From: Bradyrhizobium canariense
GTDB lineage: Bacteria; Pseudomonadota; Alphaproteobacteria; Rhizobiales; Xanthobacteraceae
Direction of reading: 5' to 3'
DNA length: 64,000 nucleotides
Assembly: GCF_900105125.1 (NCBI RefSeq)
Contig: NZ_LT629750.1
Location: 6,103,001 to 6,167,000, forward strand
Part shown: one piece after another, positions 1 to 8,443 of the stretch
How positions within the stretch are numbered: the first letter of the stretch is position 1
How the letters are laid out: each line of letters begins with the position of its first letter
Position numbers and translations under genes: made by a program
Notes under the pieces: model-generated
Database searches by the model: none
What the model was told of the DNA's origin: nothing
What the model saw: only the letters and a program-made list of their open reading frames with translations

Positions 1-28
1 CAACGGCCCCTCAATTTGGGGCTGATTC

Positions 29-532
29 ATGCGCGCGGCGGCGGCGATTCTCGTAACATTATTGCTGGGCGGCTGCGCAGCTGAAAACACCACCACCGAA
101 CAGCCAGCCATGTATGTCAACATGGCCGATCCGGGCGCGAGGCTTGATGTGCAGGTTGCAGCTTCGATGATTTCGCAATATCGACAGAATAATGGCTTAG
201 GCAGCGTGGTGATCGACCCCGAACTCACAAGGCTTGCGGAATCGCAGTCACAGGCGATGGCGAACAAAAACAAGCTTGACCACGATGTCCGGGCGCCGTT
301 ACCCAAGCGCCTGAGCGAGGCCGGATATCCGGCGACGCTAGCGGTCGAAAATGTGTCAGCCGGCTATCATACCATGGCCGAAGCCTTCTCGGGCTGGCGT
401 GACTCACCGCCGCACCGGGAAAATATGCTCAAAAACGGTGTAACAAAAATGGGCATTGCGGCGACTTATGCTCCGAATACCAAATACAAGGTGTTCTGGA
501 CGCTCATTCTTGCATCAACCGAGGCGCGATGA
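29..532 (+). CDS. CAP-domain (SCP/PR1-like) lipoprotein
   Basis: A 167-residue protein that begins with a short hydrophobic stretch ending in a lipobox (LLGGC, Cys16), so it is probably lipidated and held at a membrane facing the periplasm. The rest matches a CAP domain: HD in 'KLDHDVRAPL', the 'VENVSAGY' segment, and the hallmark 'GWRDSPPHRENML' followed by a hydrophobic 'FWTLILAS' end strand. CAP proteins are secreted or periplasmic and often of unknown function. The start is the ATG that places the signal peptide at the N terminus; no strong ribosome site is visible. It is followed 92 bases later by the patatin gene on the same strand. The family call is firm and the role is unknown. Confidence 0.85.
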   Translation: MRAAAAILVTLLLGGCAAENTTTEQPAMYVNMADPGARLDVQVAASMISQYRQNNGLGSVVIDPELTRLAESQSQAMANKNKLDHDVRAPLPKRLSEAGYPATLAVENVSAGYHTMAEAFSGWRDSPPHRENMLKNGVTKMGIAATYAPNTKYKVFWTLILASTEAR

Positions 533-624
533 CTTCGGCGTGATCCCAATGGGGCTCGTCGTGGATTGACGGCATCAAGAACAGGAGCCACGGTGCGTGG
601 TCCTTTGATATTTGATCGGAAGTA

Positions 625-1809
625 ATGACGGATATTTCGGACCCAGCTCCGGCCGCGACACCCGCCAAGGCGCGGCGCGTGCTTGTCCTGCAAGGCGGTG
701 GTGCGCTCGGTTCCTATCAGGCCGGCGCCTATCAGGCGCTGTGTCATCACGATTTCGAGCCTGATTGGATTGCCGGCATCTCGATCGGCGCCATCAACGC
801 CGCGATCATCGCCGGCAACCCGCCGGAAAAGCGCGTGCCGCGGTTGAAGGAATTCTGGCAACTGGTGTCGTCGCCAGTGCCGTGGAATCCGATCATAAAA
901 ACCGATCGCGGGCGCACCGTTTTCAACGAGACCAGCGCCGCCTTGATTGCGACCTTCGGCGTCCCCGGCTTCTTTACCCCGCGAGTTCCGCCGGCGCCGC
1001 TTTGGCCGCCGGGCAGCTCGCAATCCCTGAGCTATTACGATACGTCACCGCTTCGCAAAACGCTGGAGCATCTGGTCGATTTTGACCGGATCAACGATCT
1101 CAAGACCCGGCTCAGTGTCGGCGCGGTGAGTGTGACGACCGGTAACTTCAGATATTTCGACAATATCGAGTTCAAAAAGCTCGGCAAGAAAATCGGCCCG
1201 GAGCACATCATGGCGTCCGGCGCGCTGCCGCCGGGATTTCCTTCCATCGAAATCGAAGGCGAGCATTATTGGGACGGCGGCATCGCTTCCAACACACCGC
1301 TCGACTACGTGCTCGATGAAGAAACCAGACAGGACCTGCTGATCTTCCAAGTCGACCTGTTCAGCGCGCGCGGGCCATTGCCGGTCTCGTTGCTGGAGGC
1401 GGCGGAGCGTGAGAAGGATATCCGTTTTTCCAGCCGTACGCGGATGAATACCGACAAGAACAAGCAGGTTCACAACGCCCGCAAGGCGGTACGCGAGCTG
1501 ATCGGCAAATTGCCCGAGGATCTGAAGAATGATCCATCGGTGGCGATCCTGCGTGAGGCCGCCAAGGAAAACACCGTCACCGTGGTGCACCTGATCTACC
1601 GCAGCAAAAATTATGAATCATCCTCCAAGGATTATGATTTTTCCCATGTTGGCATGGTCGAGCACTGGGACGCGGGCGTCCGTGACGTTCATTTGTCAAT
1701 GCGTCATGAAGAATGGCTAGAACGGCCTCAAGCCGGTGAAACCATGGTGACTTACGATCTGACGGGGGATGGTACCAACCCCCCTGATGGCAAACAGGAG
1801 CGACGATAA
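625..1809 (+). CDS. patatin-like phospholipase with DUF3734 C-terminal region
   Basis: A 394-residue patatin-family serine hydrolase. The oxyanion loop GGGALG is at residues 24-29, the nucleophile elbow GISIG gives Ser53, and the catalytic Asp217 sits in 'WDGG'. The C-terminal third, ending in 'HEEWLERPQAGE', matches the DUF3734 region that typically follows a patatin domain in proteobacteria. It probably hydrolyses acyl esters of phospholipids or storage lipid. Its stop codon overlaps the next start (TAATG), so it is translationally coupled to the 3-hydroxybutyrate dehydrogenase gene. That pairing is common in polyhydroxybutyrate-producing bacteria and suggests a link to storage-polymer or lipid turnover, which is inference. 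Confidence 0.9.
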   Translation: MTDISDPAPAATPAKARRVLVLQGGGALGSYQAGAYQALCHHDFEPDWIAGISIGAINAAIIAGNPPEKRVPRLKEFWQLVSSPVPWNPIIKTDRGRTVFNETSAALIATFGVPGFFTPRVPPAPLWPPGSSQSLSYYDTSPLRKTLEHLVDFDRINDLKTRLSVGAVSVTTGNFRYFDNIEFKKLGKKIGPEHIMASGALPPGFPSIEIEGEHYWDGGIASNTPLDYVLDEETRQDLLIFQVDLFSARGPLPVSLLEAAEREKDIRFSSRTRMNTDKNKQVHNARKAVRELIGKLPEDLKNDPSVAILREAAKENTVTVVHLIYRSKNYESSSKDYDFSHVGMVEHWDAGVRDVHLSMRHEEWLERPQAGETMVTYDLTGDGTNPPDGKQERR

Positions 1810-2597
1810 TGGGTACGTTGACAGGCAAGACTGCGGTGGTGACCGGCTCGACCAGCGGCATCGGATTGGCATATGCGCGCGCCTTCGCGGCTGCGGGTGC
1901 CAATATCGTTCTCAACGGCATGGGTGTGCCCGCCGACATCGAGAAGGAACGCTCCGGTATCGAGACCGACTTCAAGGTCAAGGCCGTGCATTCGCCCGCC
2001 GACATGACCAAGCCTGCCGAGATCGCCGAAATGGTCGCGCTGGGCGAGAAGACCTTCGGTTCGGTCGATATTCTAGTCAACAATGCCGGCATCCAGTTCG
2101 TCTCGCCGATCGAGGATTTTCCGCCCGAGAAGTGGGAAGCGATCATCGCGATCAATTTGTCGTCGGCGTTTTATGGTATCCGCGCCGCCGTGCCCGGCAT
2201 GAAGAAGCGCGGCTGGGGCCGCATCATCAACACGGCTTCGGCGCACTCGCTGGTGGCCTCGCCGTTCAAGTCGGCCTATGTGTCGGCCAAGCACGGCATC
2301 GCCGGCCTCACCAAGACGGTGGCGCTGGAAGTTGCGACTTTCAAGATCACCTGCAACTGCATCAGCCCGGGCTATGTCTGGACGCCGCTGGTCGAGCACC
2401 AGATCCCGGAGACCATGAAGGCTCGCAACATGACCAAGGAGCAGGTCATCCGCGACGTGCTTCTGGACGCGCAGCCGACCAAGGAATTCGTGACCTCCGA
2501 GCAGGTCGCTGCCCTGGCCTTGTTCCTATGTGGCGACGACGCGGCGCAAATCACCGGTGCCAACCTCTCGATCGACGGCGGCTGGACCGCGGAGTAG
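1809..2597 (+). CDS. bdhA: 3-hydroxybutyrate dehydrogenase
   Basis: A 262-residue short-chain dehydrogenase that interconverts 3-hydroxybutyrate and acetoacetate with NAD, in the cytoplasm. It shows the cofactor motif TGSTSGIG at residues 12-19, NNAG in the central sheet, the catalytic Ser in 'TASAHS', YxxxK in 'YVSAKHG', and the family-typical 'NCISPGYVWTPLVE' and 'ANLSIDGGWTAE' ending. Length and ending match PHB-pathway hydroxybutyrate dehydrogenases. The ATG overlaps the patatin stop codon by one base, implying one transcript and coupled translation. Identification as BdhA rather than a generic SDR rests on the C-terminal signature and the neighbour. Confidence 0.85.
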   Translation: MGTLTGKTAVVTGSTSGIGLAYARAFAAAGANIVLNGMGVPADIEKERSGIETDFKVKAVHSPADMTKPAEIAEMVALGEKTFGSVDILVNNAGIQFVSPIEDFPPEKWEAIIAINLSSAFYGIRAAVPGMKKRGWGRIINTASAHSLVASPFKSAYVSAKHGIAGLTKTVALEVATFKITCNCISPGYVWTPLVEHQIPETMKARNMTKEQVIRDVLLDAQPTKEFVTSEQVAALALFLCGDDAAQITGANLSIDGGWTAE

Positions 2598-2631
2598 GCG
2601 TTTCTGCTGACCCCTCTGTCGTGAAGCGGGG

Positions 2632-3999
2632 TCAGCGCTTCCCGAACGCCAGCACGTGCAGCCCGAGCCGCTGCCGCACGATCCAGAACAGCAGCACGGT
2701 CTCGAACGTCAGCGAGATCGAGGTTGCCGCGGCAGCGCCGTGGCCGCCGAAGCGGGGCACCAAAACGACGCAGAGCACGACGTTCATGACAAAGGCCAGT
2801 GCATAAGCCAGCGCGCAGATATGCTGGTGGCCGAGCATGTTGAGCAGCCGCTCGACCGGGCCGATCGCGGAGCGCACCACAAGTCCGATGGCCGCGATGA
2901 ACATGATGTCGTAGCCGGTGACGAATTGCGATCCGAACAACCACAACAATGGCTTGCCCAGGGCCAGCAGCACAATGGTCGCCGCCAGCGACGGCCAGAA
3001 CGTCCATTTGATCGCATGAGCGACGTAGGCGGATAGCCGCGCTCTGTCGCCAAGCGCGTGATACTCGGCGAAACGGTGCGCTGTCGTCGCCGACATCGCG
3101 TAGTGAATAAAGGACACCAGCGCCAGCGTCTTCACGACAGCAAAGTAAACGCCGACCTCTTCCGACGAACGGAATTGCTGCAACACCAATACGTCGGTGT
3201 AGGACAGCAGCAGATAGAAGCTCTCGACCAGCAGGATCGGCAGCGAGACGGCGAGCCAGCCGCGGAAATCGTAGGCTTTATGTCCGGGCTCGATATGGCC
3301 AGCGAGCCTGCGGTTCAGCACGATCATCTGCCCGATCATGGCGATCCACACTGCGGCTGCGCTGGCCAGCATCGCAACGGTCGCGCCGAGATGGAAGCCG
3401 AGCGCCAACGCGCCCGCGGTAAATCCGATGATCAGCGCCTGGCGGATGATGAATTGCGGCATCAAGCCGAGCCGCATCCAGTCGTGCGAGCGCGCGATGC
3501 CGTCCTGGGTATTGGCGACCACGAAGGCCGGCAGCGTCAGGCAGCCGATGTAGAGCGGAACGATCTCGCCCGCGCCCATCCACGGCGACAGTCCCTTCAC
3601 GATGCCGGCGAGCAGCACCGAGACCGCGCTCGATACCAGGAAGGTCATCCAGCGGCTGCCGGAGAGGAAGCCGCGCAGCAAGGCATGTTCGCCGCGGGTG
3701 CGGTATTCCGGAATGATCTTTTGCGCCGATGCCGAGATGCCGAAGTCCATCATGCTGCCGAGCAGCAACACCCAGGTCCAGACATAGACGTAGATGCCGT
3801 AGTCCGAACCGCCCATCCAGCGCGCGAGCAGGATCTGCGACAGATAGGCCAGGCCTGCGCTGAGGACCCGGATGATGAAGATGGTGCCGGCGAGGCGCTT
3901 GGTCACCGACGCTTCGCTCGAGCCGCCAAGCAGGCCGCGCAACATTGAACGCAGCCGCGCGATCACGCCGGTAGAAGTTGCTGCGGATTGCGCATCCAT
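2632..3999 (-). CDS. polysaccharide/oligosaccharide flippase family membrane protein
   Basis: About 455 residues with roughly a dozen hydrophobic segments from residue 35 to the C terminus, in the arrangement of Wzx/RfbX-type flippases that move lipid-linked sugars across the inner membrane. A typical first segment is 'VLSAGLAYLSQILLARWMG'. The frame is open upstream to 4131, but the ATG at 3999 (MDAQSAATS) is preferred because the extra residues are basic and unlike the family. It converges on bdhA with only a 34-base gap. No glycosyltransferases are adjacent, so the substrate cannot be inferred. Confidence 0.8.
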   Translation of the reverse strand: MDAQSAATSTGVIARLRSMLRGLLGGSSEASVTKRLAGTIFIIRVLSAGLAYLSQILLARWMGGSDYGIYVYVWTWVLLLGSMMDFGISASAQKIIPEYRTRGEHALLRGFLSGSRWMTFLVSSAVSVLLAGIVKGLSPWMGAGEIVPLYIGCLTLPAFVVANTQDGIARSHDWMRLGLMPQFIIRQALIIGFTAGALALGFHLGATVAMLASAAAVWIAMIGQMIVLNRRLAGHIEPGHKAYDFRGWLAVSLPILLVESFYLLLSYTDVLVLQQFRSSEEVGVYFAVVKTLALVSFIHYAMSATTAHRFAEYHALGDRARLSAYVAHAIKWTFWPSLAATIVLLALGKPLLWLFGSQFVTGYDIMFIAAIGLVVRSAIGPVERLLNMLGHQHICALAYALAFVMNVVLCVVLVPRFGGHGAAAATSISLTFETVLLFWIVRQRLGLHVLAFGKR

Positions 4000-4100
4000 C
4001 ACGGCCACGAAGCAAAATCCAAGGAGACGCCGGGCAATTGCGGCGCTCGCCCGGCCTAGCAACGATTCGTTAAGATTCGGTTGGGCGGTGCGTAACTTGC

Positions 4101-4217
4101 GTCGTCCCCGCGAAAGCGGATCCGCAACCACAGGCCGTGATCGTGTAACGAAAGTGTCTGCCTTGGTGACCCGAATATGACGGCCACGACGTAGGTCCCG
4201 GCGTTCGCCGGGACGAC
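4101..4217. repeat. palindromic intergenic repeat (GTCGTCCCCGCGAAAGCGG type)
   Basis: Imperfect inverted repeat whose ends read 'GTCGTCCCCGCGAAAGCGG' and '...GGCGTTCGCCGGGACGAC'. It fills the gap between two minus-strand genes. Similar 'GTCxTxCCCGCGAAAGCGGG' units occur elsewhere in the window (for example 5861-5948). Confidence 0.65.
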
Positions 4218-4225
4218 GTAAATCC

Positions 4226-5068
4226 CTACTCCAGATTGATGTTGAACTCGTAGGAGTGCTCGCCGCCGACCAGTGTCAGCTTGAGCGCTGCCCCTTCGGG
4301 GTTTGTGCCCGGAGGCAGGCCGTCGAGCTCGAAGCTGAAGCGCTTGACGCCGGGCGGGCTTTGCTCGAGCAATTTCGGAACCGGCAGTCCCCAATCCGGT
4401 GTCGGCCCTTCGACAAACAGATTGACCTGTTTGGCATCTGCCGGGGCGACCACGTCAACCAGCACGGTTGATTTCCCGTCGCGCTTGACGTCGCGGATGG
4501 TGAGCGGATTAGGATCGCCGACATTGGCGGGCTTCGGCACGGTGTCGAGGGCCGCGAACAGCGCGCTGTCCTCGGTGCTCGCCACACTGTTGAAAGCCAG
4601 CTCCGTATCAGCCTCAACGGGAATACAGAGCTTCTCGCAGACCGCATAATTGATCGCGGCGCGAAGCGTCACCGGCTTGTCGGCATTTTTCGCCACAATG
4701 CGCAGCGGCAGCACGATCTGATCGTGGTAACCGAGGGAGTGGCCGCCTGCGCCATCATCAAACTTCGTGGGCGCCGGCCACAGAATGGTCACGGCTTCGA
4801 TGTTCTCTGACTTCGAGAAATCGAAGCGCGGAGGCACGCCGGAATCACCTGGGGTCCGCCAGTAGGTTTTCCATCCCGGCTGGAGCTGAAAGGCGATGCC
4901 GCCGAGCAGCACTGCGCCGCTGCGTGAGCCCGCGAGCAATCGGACCGCGGAATGCCCGTCGCGTAGCCACGGCGAAGCATCCTCGGCGCGGGCCTCGATC
5001 GCCAGGGAACACGCAAATAGCGTTGCAACAAAGCCGAGCGCGGCACGCATGGGAACTATCGTGATCAT
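4226..5068 (-). CDS. protein-disulfide reductase DsbD N-terminal-domain family protein
   Basis: A 280-residue exported protein: 'MRAALGFVATLFACSLAIEARA' is a signal peptide, and an alternative start lies at 5050. The mature part resembles the periplasmic N-terminal domain of DsbD/ScsB, with 'LQPGWKTYWRTPGDSGVPPRF' and a CxxxC pair in 'YAVCEKLCIPVE'. Family members pass electrons to periplasmic thiol proteins. This protein lacks the membrane and thioredoxin domains of full DsbD, so it probably works with a separate partner that is not in this window. Confidence 0.8.
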   Translation of the reverse strand: MITIVPMRAALGFVATLFACSLAIEARAEDASPWLRDGHSAVRLLAGSRSGAVLLGGIAFQLQPGWKTYWRTPGDSGVPPRFDFSKSENIEAVTILWPAPTKFDDGAGGHSLGYHDQIVLPLRIVAKNADKPVTLRAAINYAVCEKLCIPVEADTELAFNSVASTEDSALFAALDTVPKPANVGDPNPLTIRDVKRDGKSTVLVDVVAPADAKQVNLFVEGPTPDWGLPVPKLLEQSPPGVKRFSFELDGLPPGTNPEGAALKLTLVGGEHSYEFNINLE

Positions 5069-5201
5069 TCGACGTCTTTACAGGCAAGAAAGAGGGCAAA
5101 CCATTGAATTGCTTGTGATGTATGACTAAAGGCGGCTCAAGCTTGATTGACAGAGCCGCCACCCAATATCAGGATGTGAATCAGCAAGAGAGTCCTTTCG
5201 G

Positions 5202-5852
5202 ATGGACCCACAAGGCAAAAAACCGAGGACTGTTCGCCGAAAAAGCGCCGGCAGCGGCGATATTCCGGTAGGGCGCGGCTATCTCGACGGCCAGTTGCTG
5301 ATTGCCATGCCGGTCATGGATGATCCGCGCTTTGAACGTTCGGTGATTTATCTCTGCGCGCACTCGTCCGAGGGCGCGATGGGCATCATCGTCAATCGCC
5401 CGGCGGGCAGTATCGATTTTCCCGGATTGCTGGTGCAGCTCGACATCATCGACAAGGCCGACCAGATCAAGCTGCCGGAAAACGCCGAGACCATGAAAGT
5501 GCTGAAAGGCGGTCCGGTCGAGACCGGCCGCGGCTTCGTGCTGCATTCGAGCGATTTCTTTATCGAGGATGCGACGCTGGAGATCGACGACGGCATTTGC
5601 CTGACCGCCACCGTCGATATCCTCAAGGCGATTGCCAAGGGCTCGGGGCCGAAACACGCGATCCTCGCTTTGGGTTATGCCGGCTGGGCGGCGGGACAGC
5701 TCGAAAACGAAATCCAGCATAATGGCTGGCTGCATTGTGATGCCGATCCGGATCTGATCTTCGGCGGCGACGTTGAGGAAAAATACCAGCGCGCACTGCG
5801 CAAGATCGGAGTCGATCCAAGCATGCTGTCCGCTGAAGCGGGACATGCGTAA
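5202..5852 (+). CDS. YqgE/AlgH family protein
   Basis: A 216-residue cytoplasmic protein of the YqgE/AlgH family. Diagnostic stretches are '[29 protein letters not shown]', '[10 protein letters not shown]', '[17 protein letters not shown]' and '[16 protein letters not shown]'. The biochemical role of the family is not settled; a link to alginate regulation was proposed in Pseudomonas. The start ATG at 5202 gives a 25-residue basic extension before the domain. It stands alone, divergent from the DsbD-like gene. Confidence 0.9.
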   Translation: MDPQGKKPRTVRRKSAGSGDIPVGRGYLDGQLLIAMPVMDDPRFERSVIYLCAHSSEGAMGIIVNRPAGSIDFPGLLVQLDIIDKADQIKLPENAETMKVLKGGPVETGRGFVLHSSDFFIEDATLEIDDGICLTATVDILKAIAKGSGPKHAILALGYAGWAAGQLENEIQHNGWLHCDADPDLIFGGDVEEKYQRALRKIGVDPSMLSAEAGHA

Positions 5853-5860
5853 ATCCCACT

Positions 5861-5948
5861 GTCATACCCCGCGAAAGCGGGCATCCAGTAACCGCCAGCT
5901 TTCACCGACGTCCACGCTTACTGCATCGCCGTTGCGCCGGCGATGACG
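5861..5948. repeat. palindromic intergenic repeat
   Basis: Begins 'GTCATACCCCGCGAAAGCGGGCATCCAG' and ends '...GGCGATGAC', a typical dispersed inverted unit, here between the convergent yqgE-like and TauD-family genes. Confidence 0.6.
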
Positions 5949-5977
5949 GTATTTTCTATGATCGTCGTTGCGCCAAA

Positions 5978-6865
5978 CTATTCCGCCGCCTGCTGCTCAA
6001 CGGTTGGCGCCGTGCCGGCGACCGTGGCGCGGCGCATGTCGCGTGGTTGCGACTGGTCGTAGCGGCGGACGCGGTGCATGGTCTGGCGGTTGTCCCACAT
6101 CACGAGGTCGTGCAGCGTCCATTTATGGACGTAGACGAATTCCGGCTGCGTGGCGTGTTCGTTGAGATCGTGCAGCAACACCCGTGCTTCCGGCACCGTC
6201 ATGCCGACAATGCCGCCGGCATGCGACGACAGGTACAGCGACTTGCGGCCATGCACCGGATGCGTGCGCACCAGGCGCTGCAGCACCGGCTTGAACATCT
6301 GCTTCTCTTCCTCGGTGTAGTCGAGGAACCCCAGCGAACCCCGCGAATACATCAGCGAGTGCTCGCAGATCATGTCTTCAATCTCGGCCTTCGTCTCGTC
6401 ATCAAGCGCGTCATAGGCCGCGCGCATGTCGGCGAATTCGGTGTTGCCGCCCTTGGGGTTCACCACGCGCGCCGACAATAGCGAGAACTTGGCCGGGATC
6501 GGCCGGAACGAACTGTCGGAATGCCACAGGCAATTGCCGAGATTGAACAAATGGGTGCGGTGGTCGCGCGGCAGCGGCTTGCCGTCCTTGCCGAGGTTGG
6601 AGACGTCGTTCAGGCCGGAGGTGAGCCGGTAATCCGCCTTCTTGGTCACGGTGCCGCCGCGCGCGTTCTCGCGCTCGCCGAAATTACGCGCGAATATCAA
6701 TTGCTGGTCGTCGGTGATGTCCTGGCCGTGGAAAATCAGCACGGCATATCTGTCCATGCCGGCTTCGATATCGGCGGCCTCTTGCGGCGTCAGCGGCTGT
6801 CTAAGGTCGACGCCACTGACTTCGCCGACGAAATGCCGATGAAGCCGGCGGATAGCGACAGGCAT
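5978..6865 (-). CDS. TauD/TfdA-family alpha-ketoglutarate-dependent dioxygenase
   Basis: A 295-residue Fe(II)/2-oxoglutarate dioxygenase. The iron ligands are visible as HxD in 'LWHSDSSF' and a distal His in 'MHRVRRYD'; the following Arg pair is the 2-oxoglutarate-binding region. The N terminus 'HFVGEVSGVDLRQPL' is typical of TfdA-like enzymes (2,4-D, alkylsulfonate and related side-chain cleavage). The true substrate cannot be read from sequence. The gene ends beside a repeat and is followed upstream by 309 bases without an intact gene. Confidence 0.88.
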   Translation of the reverse strand: MPVAIRRLHRHFVGEVSGVDLRQPLTPQEAADIEAGMDRYAVLIFHGQDITDDQQLIFARNFGERENARGGTVTKKADYRLTSGLNDVSNLGKDGKPLPRDHRTHLFNLGNCLWHSDSSFRPIPAKFSLLSARVVNPKGGNTEFADMRAAYDALDDETKAEIEDMICEHSLMYSRGSLGFLDYTEEEKQMFKPVLQRLVRTHPVHGRKSLYLSSHAGGIVGMTVPEARVLLHDLNEHATQPEFVYVHKWTLHDLVMWDNRQTMHRVRRYDQSQPRDMRRATVAGTAPTVEQQAAE

Positions 6866-7174
6866 GGATGCCTCCCAAATGTCTTTGTCGTGCTTTTTTT
6901 GCGTTTTTGTCGATATTTTTTGCCGACGTTCTTACGTCGCAAAAAGCTACTCCGGCGTGACCTGATGTCAACACGCCCCGGTGCAGCCGGTCATGCATTT
7001 CGCGCCATTAGCCCGCCGTCTACCGGGATCGAGAACGGTCAATCGCTTCACCGCCGGCTAAGCTGCTTGAAATGGGACATCGACGGCTCGCGGGAGATGG
7101 GGGGCTGGATTGACAAGGCTTGCCCCGATCCGCGAGAGAGGTCAAACGAGGCAGCAACAAGGGATCGCAGGGCG
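6866..7174. other. 309-base gene-free stretch with a possible SDR C-terminal remnant
   Basis: No intact gene was found here. The TauD-side edge is A/T-rich and could hold its promoter. On the minus strand, 6991-7033 reads 'FSIPVDGGLMARNA' then stop, which looks like the C-terminal tail of a short-chain dehydrogenase whose body is missing. A TTGACA hexamer at about 7112 lies upstream of the plus-strand SDR but has no convincing -10 partner. Confidence 0.4.
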
Positions 7175-7909
7175 ATGAACGAACTGGATTTCAGCGGCAA
7201 GCAGGTTCTCGTGGTCGGCGGCTCCAGCGGTATCGGCAACGGTATCGCGCAAGCGTTTCGGGCCAAAGGTGCCGAGGTGCATGTCTGCGGCACGCGCGCA
7301 AGCGCGGCTGATTATTCGCCGGAAGAGGGATCGCACCTCGAAGGCCTCGATTACTTCCAGCTCGACGTCAACGATCCCAAATCGATCGAGAATTTTAGCA
7401 CGCCCTTCGAGCGGCTCGATGTGCTGGTGCTGGCGCAGGGCGCAGTGATTTACCGGCGCGGTGAATTCGAGATGGCCGGGTTTAGAAAAGTGCTGGAAGT
7501 CAATCTGATCAGCCTGATGGCTTGCGCCACCCGGTTTCATCCGACGCTGTGCGCGGCGAAGGGCTCGCTGATCATCGTCAGTTCGACGGCGGCGTATCAT
7601 TCGACAAAGGGCAATCCGGCCTACAACGCCTCGAAGACCGGCGCCGTCGGCTTGACCCGTACGCTGGGGCAGGCCTGGGCAGAAGATGGCATTCGCGTCA
7701 ACGGCATCGCTCCCGGTCTCGTCGATACCAAAATGACAAAGGTGACGACCGCGAATCCGAAGCGGCTCGAAGGCGCCATCGAGCGGATACCGTTGAAGCG
7801 GCTGGGAACGCCGGCCGACATGGCAGGCGTAGCGTTGTTCCTGGCGTCGCCGCTCGCGTCCTATGTCCTCGGTCAGACCATCGTGGTCGACGGCGGGCTG
7901 ATTTTGTAG
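7175..7909 (+). CDS. SDR family NAD(P)-dependent oxidoreductase
   Basis: A 244-residue short-chain dehydrogenase with 'GGSSGIGNG' as the cofactor loop, catalytic Ser in 'VSSTAAYHS', YxxxK in 'YNASKTG', and the C-terminal 'GQTIVVDGGLIL'. The ATG at 7175 puts the Rossmann strand at the usual distance. The frame stays open far upstream with no homology, so the longer reading is rejected. The substrate is unknown; the divergent TauD-family gene could act in the same catabolic step. Confidence 0.88.
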   Translation: MNELDFSGKQVLVVGGSSGIGNGIAQAFRAKGAEVHVCGTRASAADYSPEEGSHLEGLDYFQLDVNDPKSIENFSTPFERLDVLVLAQGAVIYRRGEFEMAGFRKVLEVNLISLMACATRFHPTLCAAKGSLIIVSSTAAYHSTKGNPAYNASKTGAVGLTRTLGQAWAEDGIRVNGIAPGLVDTKMTKVTTANPKRLEGAIERIPLKRLGTPADMAGVALFLASPLASYVLGQTIVVDGGLIL

Positions 7910-7967
7910 CTCACGGAACTGGAACGACGCCCGTCGGTTACCCCCAAGGAAACAAGGAGTGAGCGCG

Positions 7968-8342
7968 ATGGACAAGGATCGAATTGCCGGTTCGGCAAAG
8001 GACTTTGCCGGCAAGGCTGAAGGTGCTCTCGGTGAAGCGACCGGCGACGCCCAAACCCAGGCGTCCGGGCGTGCTCGCGAAGCCGCAGGCACGGTGCAGA
8101 ACCTTTACGGCCAAGCCAAGGATGCTGCACGTAGCGTCAGCGATGCGGCCTCAGGCTACGCCAAGGACGCTTACGAAAACAGCGGCGATACGTTGCGCGA
8201 CGGTTCGCAAGCCGTGGCCAGGAAAGTGCAGGACAATCCGCTTGGCGCGCTTCTGATCGCGGGCGGTATCGGCTTTGCGCTGGCGCTGTTGATGACGCGG
8301 CCACCACGCCGGCCGCCGCCACGATGGCGCTATTACGGCTGA
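7968..8342 (+). CDS. CsbD-like / membrane-anchored stress protein
   Basis: About 124 residues. The N-terminal part 'DRIAGSAKDFAGKAEGALGEATGD' is the CsbD signature. It is followed by Ala/Lys-rich amphipathic repeats and one C-terminal membrane segment 'LGALLIAGGIGFALALLM' with an Arg/Pro-rich tail. This combines a CsbD head with an ElaB/DUF883-like tail, a common general-stress protein layout in Rhizobiales. AAGGAG at 7953-7958 favours the ATG at 7968 over the in-frame GTG at 7959. Its biochemical role is unknown. Confidence 0.82.
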   Translation: MDKDRIAGSAKDFAGKAEGALGEATGDAQTQASGRAREAAGTVQNLYGQAKDAARSVSDAASGYAKDAYENSGDTLRDGSQAVARKVQDNPLGALLIAGGIGFALALLMTRPPRRPPPRWRYYG

Positions 8343-8355
8343 CAGACATCCACCG

Positions 8356-8423
8356 TCATCCCGGGACGTGCGCCTTCGCGTGGACCGGGAATCGAGGCTG
8401 CGGCTGCTCCGTGCTGGAATGAC
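8356..8423. repeat. short intergenic repeat
   Basis: A GTCATCCCGGGA...TGGAATGAC unit between convergent genes. It resembles the other dispersed GTCATxCC elements in the window. Confidence 0.5.
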
Positions 8424-8443
8424 GCGTTCGCGGAAGGATGCCG

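Noticed and set aside
6521..7174. 462-residue reading for the SDR at 7175-7909
   Set aside because: The first 218 codons are antisense to the TauD-family gene and lack SDR similarity.
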